64,000 bases of DNA, taken from assembly GCA_965116335.1 (NCBI GenBank), contig OZ220677.1, positions 558,001 through 622,000 of the forward strand. Direction: 5' to 3'. Below are positions 8,441-17,771 of this stretch, in pieces. Below the pieces are notes generated by a model that saw only the letters and a program-made list of their open reading frames with translations, had not been told where the DNA came from and ran no database searches. How positions within the stretch are numbered: the first letter of the stretch is position 1; each line of letters begins with the position of its first letter. The DNA comes from G963663315 sp965116335 (GTDB lineage Bacteria > Pseudomonadota > Gammaproteobacteria > Arenicellales > Poriferihabitantaceae). Position numbers and translations under genes: made by a program.

Positions 8441-9472
8441 ATGGAGTCCTCTGCCAAAATTGTCTGTAACCATATCTGGAAGATATTCGGGCCGAACCCG
8501 AAAACCATCCTGAAGAATCTGGATCATTCCCTGTCACGTGCCGAGGTGCAAGCCCGCACTAATCATGTGGTCGGTGTGCGGGACATGTCCTTTACGGTCG
8601 AGCAGGGTGAGACATTTGTTGTGATGGGATTATCGGGCAGTGGCAAATCAACACTGGTGAGGTGCCTGCACCGACTGATCGAGCCAACCGCCGGAGAAGT
8701 GCTGATTGATGGTGAAGATGTGATGCAGATGAGTGCCAGCCAGCTGATTGAGCTGCGGCGTAATAAGATGAGTATGGTGTTTCAGCATTTCGGCTTGTTT
8801 CCGCATCGCAAAATTGTCGATAATATCGCGTTTGGTCTGGAAGTCCGCGGAGTGCCGGTACAGGAGAGAACAGAAAAGGCGATGGAGGTGCTGGAGATGG
8901 TCGGTCTTGGCGGATGGGAGGGACACTACCCGCGGGAATTATCCGGCGGGATGCAGCAACGAGTCGGCCTGGCGCGCGCCCTGGCGGTTGACCCGGAGAT
9001 CATGATTTTTGATGAACCTTTCAGTGCACTGGATCCGCTGATTCGCCGGGAGATGCAGGATGAATTGCTGGCTCTTCAGGATAAGGTGAACAAAACAATG
9101 GTTTTTATTACGCATGATTTTCTCGAGGCGATCAAGATGGGAGATCATATCGCGATCATGAAAGACGGGGAGACCTCCCAGATCGGCACTCCGGAAGAAC
9201 TGGTGGCTGCTCCGGCGGATGATTATGTTCGTGAGTTCACCGAGGACGTGCCCAGATACAAGGTACTCAGTGTCGGCAAGATCATGAGCGATGTGGCGAC
9301 TGTATCCCTGAACGACAACGTCCCGGTGGTCCATGCGAACGCCAAGCTGGACTCCCTGATTGATCTGGCCTCCGAATCTGAATCCGCGCTCGCCGTAGTC
9401 AATGACGATGGTCAACTGGTCGGAGAACTCAATCAATCAACGATGTTAAAAGCAATGAGCAGCAAATCCTGA
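8441..9472 (+). CDS. Glycine betaine/proline-type ABC transporter ATPase
   Basis: ProV/OpuAA-family ATPase energising the importer. Motifs of the 343-residue protein: Walker A GLSGSGKST (63-71), Q-loop MVFQHFGLFPH, signature LSGGMQQRV (about 167-175), Walker B MIFDEPFSALD (about 187) and switch His in ITHDFLEA. The N-terminal FGPNPKTILKNL segment is typical of the OpuAA/ProV group. The last 75 residues resemble a degenerate CBS region, which in relatives senses ionic strength. A promoter was not found between the terminator and this gene. Its stop overlaps the trpB start by one base (TGATG). Confidence 0.9.
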   Translation: MESSAKIVCNHIWKIFGPNPKTILKNLDHSLSRAEVQARTNHVVGVRDMSFTVEQGETFVVMGLSGSGKSTLVRCLHRLIEPTAGEVLIDGEDVMQMSASQLIELRRNKMSMVFQHFGLFPHRKIVDNIAFGLEVRGVPVQERTEKAMEVLEMVGLGGWEGHYPRELSGGMQQRVGLARALAVDPEIMIFDEPFSALDPLIRREMQDELLALQDKVNKTMVFITHDFLEAIKMGDHIAIMKDGETSQIGTPEELVAAPADDYVREFTEDVPRYKVLSVGKIMSDVATVSLNDNVPVVHANAKLDSLIDLASESESALAVVNDDGQLVGELNQSTMLKAMSSKS

Positions 9473-10713
9473 TGACAGATAATCCGATTGGGACTCACTC
9501 CCGACCAGAGTCCTGGCGCGCTGGCCCGGATGACAGCGGACACTTCGGAATTTTCGGTGGACGCTTCGTGGCGGAAACGCTGATGCCGCTGGTTCTGGAG
9601 GTTGAGGCTGCCTACAACCAGTATAAAAATGACCCTGACTTCCTGGCAGAACTGGACTACTATGCGCGCGATTATGTGGGACGGCCCAGTCCGCTTTATT
9701 TCGCCGAACGCCTGAGCAAGGAACTCGGTGGTGCGAAGATTTACTTCAAGCGAGACGAGTTAAACCATACCGGGGCCCATAAGATCAACAACACGCTGGG
9801 ACAGATATTATTAGCCAAACGCATGGGCAAGCGGCGCATCATCGCCGAGACCGGAGCCGGGCAACATGGAGTCGCGACCGCAACCGTATGCGCGTTATTC
9901 GACCTGCCTTGTATAGTCTATATGGGGGAGACCGACATCGAGAGACAGGCACCCAATGTTTTTCGTATGAAGCTGCTAGGGGCAGAAATCGTGCCGGTAA
10001 CGAGCGGCACCGCCACATTGAAGGATGCCATGAACGATGCCCTGCGCGATTGGGTGGCTAATGTCGAGGATACTTTTTATATCATCGGTACTGCCGCGGG
10101 GCCTCACCCCTACCCGGCAATGGTACGCGATTTCCAATCGGTCATTGGCCGCGAAGCGCGCCAGCAGATACTGGCTGCGGAGGGCCGACTACCGGATACC
10201 ATACTGGCCTGTATTGGCGGCGGCTCCAACGCCATTGGGTTGTTCCATCCCTTTCTGGATGATGATGCGGTTTCCATCATCGGCGTCGAAGCGGCCGGGT
10301 TCGGTATTGGAACCGGCAAGCATGCGGCCTCTTTAAGCGGCGGCAAACCCGGTGTGCTGCATGGCAACCGCACCTATCTGCTACAGACTGATGATGGTCA
10401 GATTTATGACGCGCATTCTATTTCCGCGGGGCTGGATTATCCCGGTATTGGCCCGGAACACTCCTGGCTGCATGAAATGGGCCGAGTCGAATATGTATCC
10501 GTCACAGACACAGAAGCACTGGACGCTTTCCAGTTATGTTGCCGCACCGAAGGGATCATTCCGGCGCTCGAACCGGCTCACGCCCTGGCTCATGTGGCAA
10601 AAATCGCGCCCGGTATGTCATCCGATCAAATCCTGATCATGAACCTGTGCGGTCGTGGCGACAAGGATGTTTTTGCCGTAGCCAAAGCACTTGGACACGG
10701 CGATATCGTATAA
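9472..10713 (+). CDS. trpB: Tryptophan synthase beta chain
   Basis: It joins indole and serine to tryptophan using pyridoxal phosphate. The 413-residue sequence has the N-terminal FGIFGGRFVAETL block, the PLP lysine Lys104 in HTGAHKINNTLGQ, the AETGAGQHGVATAT loop and the glycine-rich phosphate loop CIGGGSNAIG. Length is normal for TrpB1. The ATG overlaps the stop of the transporter ATPase (TGATG), an unusual partner. trpF does not precede it; trpD lies separately at 22 kb, so the trp pathway is split. Confidence 0.97.
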   Translation: MTDNPIGTHSRPESWRAGPDDSGHFGIFGGRFVAETLMPLVLEVEAAYNQYKNDPDFLAELDYYARDYVGRPSPLYFAERLSKELGGAKIYFKRDELNHTGAHKINNTLGQILLAKRMGKRRIIAETGAGQHGVATATVCALFDLPCIVYMGETDIERQAPNVFRMKLLGAEIVPVTSGTATLKDAMNDALRDWVANVEDTFYIIGTAAGPHPYPAMVRDFQSVIGREARQQILAAEGRLPDTILACIGGGSNAIGLFHPFLDDDAVSIIGVEAAGFGIGTGKHAASLSGGKPGVLHGNRTYLLQTDDGQIYDAHSISAGLDYPGIGPEHSWLHEMGRVEYVSVTDTEALDAFQLCCRTEGIIPALEPAHALAHVAKIAPGMSSDQILIMNLCGRGDKDVFAVAKALGHGDIV

Positions 10714-10751
10714 ATGATGGAGACCTTGACTGAAGTACCGGGAGCAATGAC

Positions 10752-11588
10752 ATGAGCAGGCCAGATCGAATCCGGCAGAGATTCGCCAAATTGAAATCAG
10801 AAGGCCGCGGCGGTCTGGTGACATTCACCACAGCTGGCGACCCGGATCAGGAAACTGCCCAGAAAATCCTGAATGGCCTGCCCGCTGCCGGAGCCGACCT
10901 GATTGAATTGGGTATGCCGTTTTCTGACCCGATGGCGGACGGGCCAGCCATACAGCTTGCCAACCTGCGGGCGCTGGCGGGTGGCATCACGCTGGTAAAA
11001 ACTTTGGGCATGGTGGCCGAATTCCGCAAACAGGATGATGAGACCCCGATCATACTGATGGGTTATTACAATCCCATACATTGCTACGGCAATCAGCGAT
11101 TCCTGGACGATGCCATCAACGCCGGAGTAGATGGCCTGATTGTGGTCGACCTGCCACCTGAGGAAGACGATGAGTTATGCCACCCCGGCATGACCGCCGG
11201 ACTGAACTGGATCAGGTTGACCACTCCGACCTCGGACACGAGCCGATTGAAGACTATCCTGAAAAACAGCTCCGGCTTTGTCTATCATGTTTCTATCGCC
11301 GGGATAACCGGCACCCGTTCGGCAGCCCTGGCCGATGTCAAATCGGCCTTGAACCGAATCAAGGCACAGACCCCCCTGCCAGTGGCGGTCGGGTTCGGCC
11401 TGAAAACCCCGGCACAGATACGTGAAATCGTATCGGTCGCAGATGCCGCAGTGGTCGGTTCGGCACTGGTCGAGAGAGTCCGGTACGGCCTGGAAAACCA
11501 CCAGCCAAAAGACGCCATCGTCTCACAAGTTCACCAGCTGGTCAGCCAGCTTGCATCCGGCACCGTCAAACCCGCTCAAACTGATTGA
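10752..11588 (+). CDS. trpA: Tryptophan synthase alpha chain
   Basis: It cleaves indole-3-glycerol phosphate to indole, which is channelled to TrpB. The TIM-barrel protein of 278 residues has the catalytic Glu52 (LIELGMPFSDP) and Asp63 (MADGPAIQ), plus YYNPI and the phosphate-binding GFGLKTPAQI. It starts 38 bases after trpB, as in a normal trpBA pair. A candidate promoter for the next gene overlaps its stop codon. Confidence 0.97.
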   Translation: MSRPDRIRQRFAKLKSEGRGGLVTFTTAGDPDQETAQKILNGLPAAGADLIELGMPFSDPMADGPAIQLANLRALAGGITLVKTLGMVAEFRKQDDETPIILMGYYNPIHCYGNQRFLDDAINAGVDGLIVVDLPPEEDDELCHPGMTAGLNWIRLTTPTSDTSRLKTILKNSSGFVYHVSIAGITGTRSAALADVKSALNRIKAQTPLPVAVGFGLKTPAQIREIVSVADAAVVGSALVERVRYGLENHQPKDAIVSQVHQLVSQLASGTVKPAQTD

Positions 11589-11613
11589 CAAACAGACAAT
11601 TTTCAAACAGAAT
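11585..11613 (+). promoter_or_regulatory. Candidate promoter for the first giant autotransporter
   Basis: TTGACA (11585-11590) and CAGAAT (11608-11613) are spaced 17 bases apart, overlapping the trpA stop and 62 bases ahead of the autotransporter ATG. The -35 is perfect and the -10 is one base off at its first position. Confidence 0.5.
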
Positions 11614-11675
11614 TGCGCTCATTGATACAATCCGCTCCTCATGATTGAAACCCAACCGAAAATCCGGGATAAAAA

Positions 11676-14600
11676 ATGAACAAAACCAACCTGATAGACT
11701 CGAGTGACTCATTGACTTCCAGTGTAGTGGAGCGGATCATGCGGCGCGCGTTGCTGGCGCTGTTTCTCGTACCATTCCTGCTGATCAGCCTGCCGTCTGA
11801 TGCGGTAGCGCAAACGTCCCTTGCCCTCTCGTTGGACAAAGGCAAGGATACCTGCGCTGTCGGTGGAGGCAGTAGTAAAACGTACACCTGCGTGAAGGAG
11901 ACGGATTCGGCGCCGAAGAATGTGGAGTTCCAGGTCAAAACCGGCCAGCGCTCTTCTTCTCCCCTGCCCTTCCGCCTGTGCTTCTCCGGCAGCGCCACGC
12001 GGCGCACCGGCGGCAACGCCGAGCAAGACGACTGGCTGCTACAGGAACGGGTGGGTAGCGCCTGGCAGACCAGAAACAGTGGCTGCGTCAATTCGGCCAT
12101 CGCTGCCAACCAACAACAAAAGAGGTTCCGCATCCAGGTGCTGGGAGACGACCACTACGAGCAGGTATCGATGTGGGTCGACGGCCAGGAGCGGCTGGTT
12201 ATATCGGGTCAGGAAACGGTCAATATCACACTGAATCCGAATCCGGGGAATCCGCTCCCTTCACCCTACAAGATCGACAGCGTGTTTAGTCTTGAAACAC
12301 TGGTGATTGACGACGACGATTACCACCAGCAGCCACTTGCCTTCGGCACCTGGGCCGGACAACCGGGCGTAAGAGAAGGCAGACCGTCCCCCAATCAGGA
12401 TGTCGGCATCCCGTTTTCGGCGCAGGCTGGCTGGAATAAAACGGTAACCTACCGGGTGGTGCGTGGGCATGAGAGCGGCGGCAGCACGGCCATATACGGC
12501 ACCGACTACCGCTTGCGCGGCGGCTATAACCAGAATACCAACCGCGGCACGATGACGCTGCCGAAGGGCAAGACGCTTGCGACTCTGCCGATCACGGTTA
12601 TGGATGACCACCTGATCGAGGGCCCCGAGACCATAGTGCTGGAGATGGTAGGCACAGGAACCTATTCAGTGGGTAATCCGAACCGGATCACGATACACAT
12701 CCAGGACGACGAAGCGAAGCCCCTGCTCAAGGTCGACGAACTCGGCAAGACGCTGATAGACGGAGTCGATAGCGGGCACCGGATCAAAATAGCGCTGAAC
12801 CCTGCACATACCTCGATACCCGATCGAACGCTGTTGGCTGACGCATATTTCGAATACTGCGTGGAAAGCTCGGCGACGCTCGGTGAGGACTACGAGTTGG
12901 TACGCCCGGACGGCACCCAGGTCAAGACCACGGGCTGTCACCTCGCGACTCTGCCGAAAGGACAGCTCAGTACCTACCTCGATCTCAAGCTGTTCGACGA
13001 CGGCAGATCAGATGAACCGAACGAGTCGGTGAAAATCCGGCTGCAGAAAAGCACCGTGTCGGGTAAGGAGACCACCGACCTGCTGGAAATCCCGGACTCG
13101 ACTCGCATTGCAGACGAAACCATCAGCACAGTCATCACCATCAAGGACGACCTGCCCGTTCTGAAGCTGTCAGGGGAAGCTGACACGTCGGACTACCATC
13201 GCCGGTACCGCGTGACATACACCATCCGCTCGGTCAATGGCCAGCTGCCTGCCGATCTTTATGTCAAGTGGAGTGTCACGGACACCGGCGGAGTGGTCGA
13301 CGACAGACGTAACCAGGGATTGGGCAAGTCCGGCTTCAAGACACTCAACAGGGGTTTCTCCGAGTTCACGGTGCCCATCAGTCTCCATCATGACGCCGGA
13401 GCCGGTAGTGTGACCTTCCGGCTGACATCCGCCGGTCGTCCATTCCGGCTGGCCTCGGATAGCCACTGTGTGCGAGTCAATAACGGGCTATGCCCCGTGG
13501 GCAACAACGCGCCCACGATCCAGGTCCCCGATGCGGCGGTTGCCAACCTGCAAGTAAGCGCAACAGACGCGGCTAGCGCCAGTGTCAGCTGGGATGCCGT
13601 CGAACATGCCACCTCTTATAAGGTGTCCTGGGAAGCCGATAATGGGCAGACCGCAACCTCCGGCGTTGAGAGCGTAACCGGCGCATCAACCACCATTCAA
13701 CATGATGCACAGGAAGCCAGCACGCTTACCGTGACGGTAACGCCGCAATATATCGATGGCAATGGGGTGACGCAGTCACTCGACACACTCGCTTCCAGCG
13801 CGACTCTGGCGGTCGGGGCAAACAGCGATGCCCAGAACACACAAGCCGACCATCAGGCGGTGACTTGTGTATCGGATGCCCTGCTTACTGATGTTACGGA
13901 CTATTCGAACGAGACCTGGCGAAGTTCGGTCGATCATGTCGAGCGCTGGAGCCGGGTACTGGCCGCCTTTGGCGTGGATAACGCCTACAATAACAACCTG
14001 ATGAGCGCAAGCGAAGCGCAAACCTACGCAGACAGGGGATGGAAGCGTTGGATTCCGGTGGTGACCGCCCTGCAATGTCTGGAGACGGCGCCACAGGAAC
14101 AACCGCAACCGGCGCAGGAAGAACCACAACCCGCACAGGAAGAACAGCCCACGCCACCGGCACTACCGGAACTCAGTCTGTCATCGGGTTCTGCCATAGA
14201 TGAGGGGGGTACTGCCACCTTCACCGTCACCGCAGATAGCGCTGTGCAATCTGATCTGACGATTGGCTATACGGTGAGTCAAAGCGGAGACTATCTCGAT
14301 GCACCGGGTAGTGGGCAAAGAACTGTCACTCTGGTGGCAGGAGCGACCACTGTTTCGGTCTCTATCGGTACAGTAGATGATGCGCTCGATGAGGTCGATG
14401 GTGCAGTGAGTGTCACAGTAGACACCGGCAACGGCTATACCCTGGCCACCAACCAGGACAGCGCATCGGTCCCGGTGCGCGACAATGACGAACCTGTCGT
14501 GCGGATTAGTGCAGGCAGTGGTATCACAGAAGGAGATTCCGCCTCGTTTACCCTGACCGCCCATCCGGTGCCCGCCGTACCACTCGATGTGACGCTGACC

Positions 14601-16730
14601 GTGAGCCAGAACGGAGAGTTTGCACAAAGTGGAGAAACCGGCTCGCGAACCTTCACCCTCCCGGTCACCGGCAGCGCCACCTTCACGGTCGCTACACTGG
14701 ATGACTCGGTAGACGAACCCGACGGCTCCATCACCGCTACCCTCAATACCGGCACGGGTTATACGAGAGCCTCATCCCCGGATCATAGTGCCACCGTATC
14801 AGTCACCGATAACGATGTGACGGTATCCTCTTCCGGTCCCACCCTCTCAATCGGTGATGCCACTCTGCATGAGAACCAGCGTACCGGGTACTTCACCATC
14901 ACCTTGAGTGAAGCCATGCAATGGCCGGTCACCTTCTACTATGCCACGCAGGATTCCAACCCGGTATCGGCAAGGGCAGGGGAAGACTATATCGCCTGGC
15001 AACGCGCCTGGAAGTTACGCAGTACCATCAATCCCGGTCAAACCGAAAAGAAAATCTATGTCCGGCTGTATAACGACAACCATGATGAAGACCCGGAAAC
15101 CTTCCAGATGGTGATATACGATGCCGGAGTCAGTGGAGCGGATGCAACGGTAGCCATAGCCGACAGTACCGCAACCGGCACCATCATCAATGATGATCCG
15201 ATGCCGCAAGCCTGGCTGACCCGATTCGGTCGCACGATAGCCCAACAAGCCATAGATGGACTGTCTGATCGTATCGCAGACAATCGTACTGCCGGAACAC
15301 AAGGCACGGTAGCCGGACAAGCCTTTACGCTGGGCAGCGCAGAAAGTCCAGCAGAATCCGTCCTGTCCCATTCCAGTATCCATTCGATGGATGATGACTT
15401 CGCTCACTCCACCGATGCGGTGCATGACCGGCATCACTTCGGCGGTACACAGAGCCAGTCTTATGATATGACAGTACGACAAGCCTTACTCAATAGTTCC
15501 TTTACCGCCACCGGTGAGAAAGATGCGACAGGGGGCAGTGTATCCTTCTGGGGACGGGCCACACAGGGTCACTTCGATGGACGGGAAGGCGCTTTCTCAT
15601 TAGACGGAGAAACCACCACTGCCTTATTGGGTACAGACTATGCCAAAGACAACTGGCTGGTTGGACTGACTCTGATACAAAGTGATGGAGAAGGCCGTTA
15701 TACCGATACCGAACCTGACACCCGCACGCATTCACAACTGTGTACTCAGCAGATGTCCGCACAGACAAGACAAGTCCTGTGTGAAGGTGCGGTACGAGAA
15801 GGCGATGGCGAAGTCGAAGCCTCCCTGACCGCGATTACGCCGTATGCCTCCTTGCAAGTATCGGATTCAATCCGTCTATGGGGTACGCTTGGACAGGGTA
15901 GTGGAGAAGTCACATTACAACCGGAATTGGGCGATTCACTGACTGCCGACATCTCCTGGGACATGGCCGCCATAGGCATGAGAGGAGATTTGTTACAAGC
16001 TCAAGAGAGTGGACTCTCTCTGGCGCTGACTGCCGATGCCTTATGGTCTCGTACCGAGTCAGACCAGACCCATGCACTGGCGGCCTCCAATGCCAGCACA
16101 ACCCGTATTCGGGCAGGACTGGAGAGTAGCTGGAAGAAGAATCTTGCAAACGGTCAAGTTACGCCCCGTCTGGAAGTCGGTATCCGACAGGATGGCGGCG
16201 ATGCAGAGACCGGAACGGGGTTAGAGGTCGGGGGTGGCATTGCATGGCATGATACAAACCTCGGACTCTCTCTGGACCTGTCGGGACGTACTCTGGTCTC
16301 GCATGATTCGGATGATCTTGAAGATCGGGGAGTTGCCGCATCGTTTACCTTTGATCCAGAACCACAAAGCCAACAGGGACTGTCTCTGACCGTCAATCAG
16401 GATTGGGGGGGACAGTCTACTGGCGGATTGGATGCCTTGTTTGCGGAGGAATCCATCAGTGAACGTACCGGCAGTGCATCAGAGAGTCGCTGGAATGCTC
16501 AAGCGGCGTATGGTTTCTCTATGTTATCGGGACAGTTCACCGGCAGTCCGTATATCGGTACGGGGATAACGGATAGTACGCAGGAATATAATCTCGGCTG
16601 GAGACTGCAACCGGTGTATACCACGGATAAGGCAGCACACTTCACGCTGGATGTTCAGGCCACGCACCGGGAAACCGATGATAATGAACCGACACAGTTT
16701 GTCGGAGTAGAAGCGGGGGTTCGGTGGTAA
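11676..16730 (+). CDS. Giant Calx-beta/fibronectin-type autotransporter (paralogue A)
   Basis: The 1684-residue protein is predicted to be exported and anchored in the outer membrane by a C-terminal beta-barrel. Layout: signal peptide (MRRALLALFLVPFLLI..., cleavage near AVAQ); a unique passenger with at least two Calx-beta-like units (AIYGTDYRLRGG...DDHLIEGPETIVLEM; then about 390-470); a fibronectin-III-like unit (about 620-710); a short module around 726-800 (VTCVSDALLTDVTDYSNE); a Pro/Gln/Glu-rich linker; further Calx-beta units (about 830-1170); the linker WLTRFGRTIAQQAIDGLSDR; and a barrel from about 1285 ending in VRW with the terminal aromatic residue. From the 726 module onward it is nearly identical to paralogue B (29342-36277). 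The ATG at 11676 has a GGGAT ribosome site; an internal Met22 is the alternative. The ligand is unknown. Confidence 0.85.
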   Translation: MNKTNLIDSSDSLTSSVVERIMRRALLALFLVPFLLISLPSDAVAQTSLALSLDKGKDTCAVGGGSSKTYTCVKETDSAPKNVEFQVKTGQRSSSPLPFRLCFSGSATRRTGGNAEQDDWLLQERVGSAWQTRNSGCVNSAIAANQQQKRFRIQVLGDDHYEQVSMWVDGQERLVISGQETVNITLNPNPGNPLPSPYKIDSVFSLETLVIDDDDYHQQPLAFGTWAGQPGVREGRPSPNQDVGIPFSAQAGWNKTVTYRVVRGHESGGSTAIYGTDYRLRGGYNQNTNRGTMTLPKGKTLATLPITVMDDHLIEGPETIVLEMVGTGTYSVGNPNRITIHIQDDEAKPLLKVDELGKTLIDGVDSGHRIKIALNPAHTSIPDRTLLADAYFEYCVESSATLGEDYELVRPDGTQVKTTGCHLATLPKGQLSTYLDLKLFDDGRSDEPNESVKIRLQKSTVSGKETTDLLEIPDSTRIADETISTVITIKDDLPVLKLSGEADTSDYHRRYRVTYTIRSVNGQLPADLYVKWSVTDTGGVVDDRRNQGLGKSGFKTLNRGFSEFTVPISLHHDAGAGSVTFRLTSAGRPFRLASDSHCVRVNNGLCPVGNNAPTIQVPDAAVANLQVSATDAASASVSWDAVEHATSYKVSWEADNGQTATSGVESVTGASTTIQHDAQEASTLTVTVTPQYIDGNGVTQSLDTLASSATLAVGANSDAQNTQADHQAVTCVSDALLTDVTDYSNETWRSSVDHVERWSRVLAAFGVDNAYNNNLMSASEAQTYADRGWKRWIPVVTALQCLETAPQEQPQPAQEEPQPAQEEQPTPPALPELSLSSGSAIDEGGTATFTVTADSAVQSDLTIGYTVSQSGDYLDAPGSGQRTVTLVAGATTVSVSIGTVDDALDEVDGAVSVTVDTGNGYTLATNQDSASVPVRDNDEPVVRISAGSGITEGDSASFTLTAHPVPAVPLDVTLTVSQNGEFAQSGETGSRTFTLPVTGSATFTVATLDDSVDEPDGSITATLNTGTGYTRASSPDHSATVSVTDNDVTVSSSGPTLSIGDATLHENQRTGYFTITLSEAMQWPVTFYYATQDSNPVSARAGEDYIAWQRAWKLRSTINPGQTEKKIYVRLYNDNHDEDPETFQMVIYDAGVSGADATVAIADSTATGTIINDDPMPQAWLTRFGRTIAQQAIDGLSDRIADNRTAGTQGTVAGQAFTLGSAESPAESVLSHSSIHSMDDDFAHSTDAVHDRHHFGGTQSQSYDMTVRQALLNSSFTATGEKDATGGSVSFWGRATQGHFDGREGAFSLDGETTTALLGTDYAKDNWLVGLTLIQSDGEGRYTDTEPDTRTHSQLCTQQMSAQTRQVLCEGAVREGDGEVEASLTAITPYASLQVSDSIRLWGTLGQGSGEVTLQPELGDSLTADISWDMAAIGMRGDLLQAQESGLSLALTADALWSRTESDQTHALAASNASTTRIRAGLESSWKKNLANGQVTPRLEVGIRQDGGDAETGTGLEVGGGIAWHDTNLGLSLDLSGRTLVSHDSDDLEDRGVAASFTFDPEPQSQQGLSLTVNQDWGGQSTGGLDALFAEESISERTGSASESRWNAQAAYGFSMLSGQFTGSPYIGTGITDSTQEYNLGWRLQPVYTTDKAAHFTLDVQATHRETDDNEPTQFVGVEAGVRW
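13859..16730 (+). repeat. Long direct repeat, copy A (3' half of autotransporter A)
   Basis: From GGTGACTTGTG at 13859 to the stop codon the DNA is nearly identical to 33442-36277 in the same orientation. Differences are scattered substitutions, a more diverged proline-rich linker, a diverged Calx-beta stretch and short indels near 15340 and 16000. Such a pair can recombine, deleting or converting the roughly 19.6 kb between corresponding points. Confidence 0.9.
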
Positions 16731-16763
16731 TCCACAACCATTCGGAATCTGTACTTAATATCA

Positions 16764-17119
16764 TCGTAGGGGCGCCCCTTGTGGGTGCCCGCTACCGTTG
16801 ATACCTGTTCCGACATTTGCGGGAGGGCACGGAGACCCTCCCCTACGATAACGGATCGTTCGTTCTTTGACGATCATTCCCCCCTTGAGGGGGAATCCAA
16901 TCCGTAAACGGATTGGATGGGGGGACGCAACCGCCATCCCACGCACCAACAACCCGTCTTTCCCGCGCAGGCGGGAATCCACAACCATTCGGGCGCTGTA
17001 CTTAATATCATCGTAGGGGTGCCCCTTGTGGGTGCCCGCTACCGTTGATACCTGTTCCGACATTTGCGGGAGGGCACAGTGACCCTGCCCCCGTTCGGAG
17101 CAGAGGGCAGGCTCTACGA
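16764..17119. repeat. Composite intergenic repeat cluster 1 (fills the 16731-17124 gap)
   Basis: Gene-free. It contains MITE-like units at 16764-16848 (TCGTAGGGG...CCCCTACGA) and a longer variant at 17011-17119; a CCCCCTTGAGGGGG palindrome with flanking ATCCAATCCG/CGGATTGGAT arms near 16883-16925; and a dRS3-like hairpin TTCCCGCGCAGGCGGGAA near 16965. The palindromes could end transcription from both the autotransporter and leuD. Small frames here are by-products of the repeats. Confidence 0.85.
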
Positions 17120-17124
17120 TAACG

Positions 17125-17769
17125 TTATGATGGACTGAACAACCAGGGTGCTTCGGTTTTGCGATGGGCTTCGTATTGCTGTATCTGGCTCGCCTTTTCC
17201 AGTGTCCGCGCAATGTCATCCAGGCCGTTCAGCAGAGCATATTTGCGGTCGGACTCGACCTCGAATCCGTGTGTCGTGCCATCCGGCAGCTCGATGATTT
17301 GATGTGGCAGATCAACCCGGATTGAAAGCTCCGGCTGGTCTTCTACCTGTGCAAATAACTCTCCAACGATCTCGCCATCCAGCACAACAGGCAATATCCC
17401 GTTCTTGAAGCAGTTGTTGAAGAATATATCGGCGAAGCTCGGCGCGATAATACATCGGAAACCGTAATCCAGCAAAGCCCACGGGGCGTGTTCCCTGGAT
17501 GAACCGCAGCCGAAATTCTCTCTCGCGAGCAGGATTTCCGCACTCTTGTAGCGAGGAAAGTTCAGGATGAAGTCGGGGTTAATCTCGCGCTTGCTGTTGT
17601 CCATGCCCGGCTCGCCATGATCCAGATAACGCCACTCATCGAACAGATTGGGGCCGAATCCGGTGCGCTTGATGGATTTCAGGAATTGCTTCGGAATGAT
17701 GGCGTCGGTATCCACATTGGAGCGGTCCAACGGCATGACGATTCCGGTCAGGGTGGTAAATTTTTCCAT
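17125..17769 (-). CDS. leuD: 3-isopropylmalate dehydratase small subunit
   Basis: With LeuC it isomerises 2- to 3-isopropylmalate in leucine synthesis. The 214-residue protein carries the swivel-domain blocks NVDTDAIIPKQFLKSI, LLARENFGCGSSREHAPW and APSFADIFFNNCFKNGILP. The length is typical for the proteobacterial type. It begins two bases after the leuC stop; its own stop lies at the edge of repeat cluster 1. Confidence 0.97.
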   Translation of the reverse strand: MEKFTTLTGIVMPLDRSNVDTDAIIPKQFLKSIKRTGFGPNLFDEWRYLDHGEPGMDNSKREINPDFILNFPRYKSAEILLARENFGCGSSREHAPWALLDYGFRCIIAPSFADIFFNNCFKNGILPVVLDGEIVGELFAQVEDQPELSIRVDLPHQIIELPDGTTHGFEVESDRKYALLNGLDDIARTLEKASQIQQYEAHRKTEAPWLFSPS

Positions 17770-17771
17770 GG

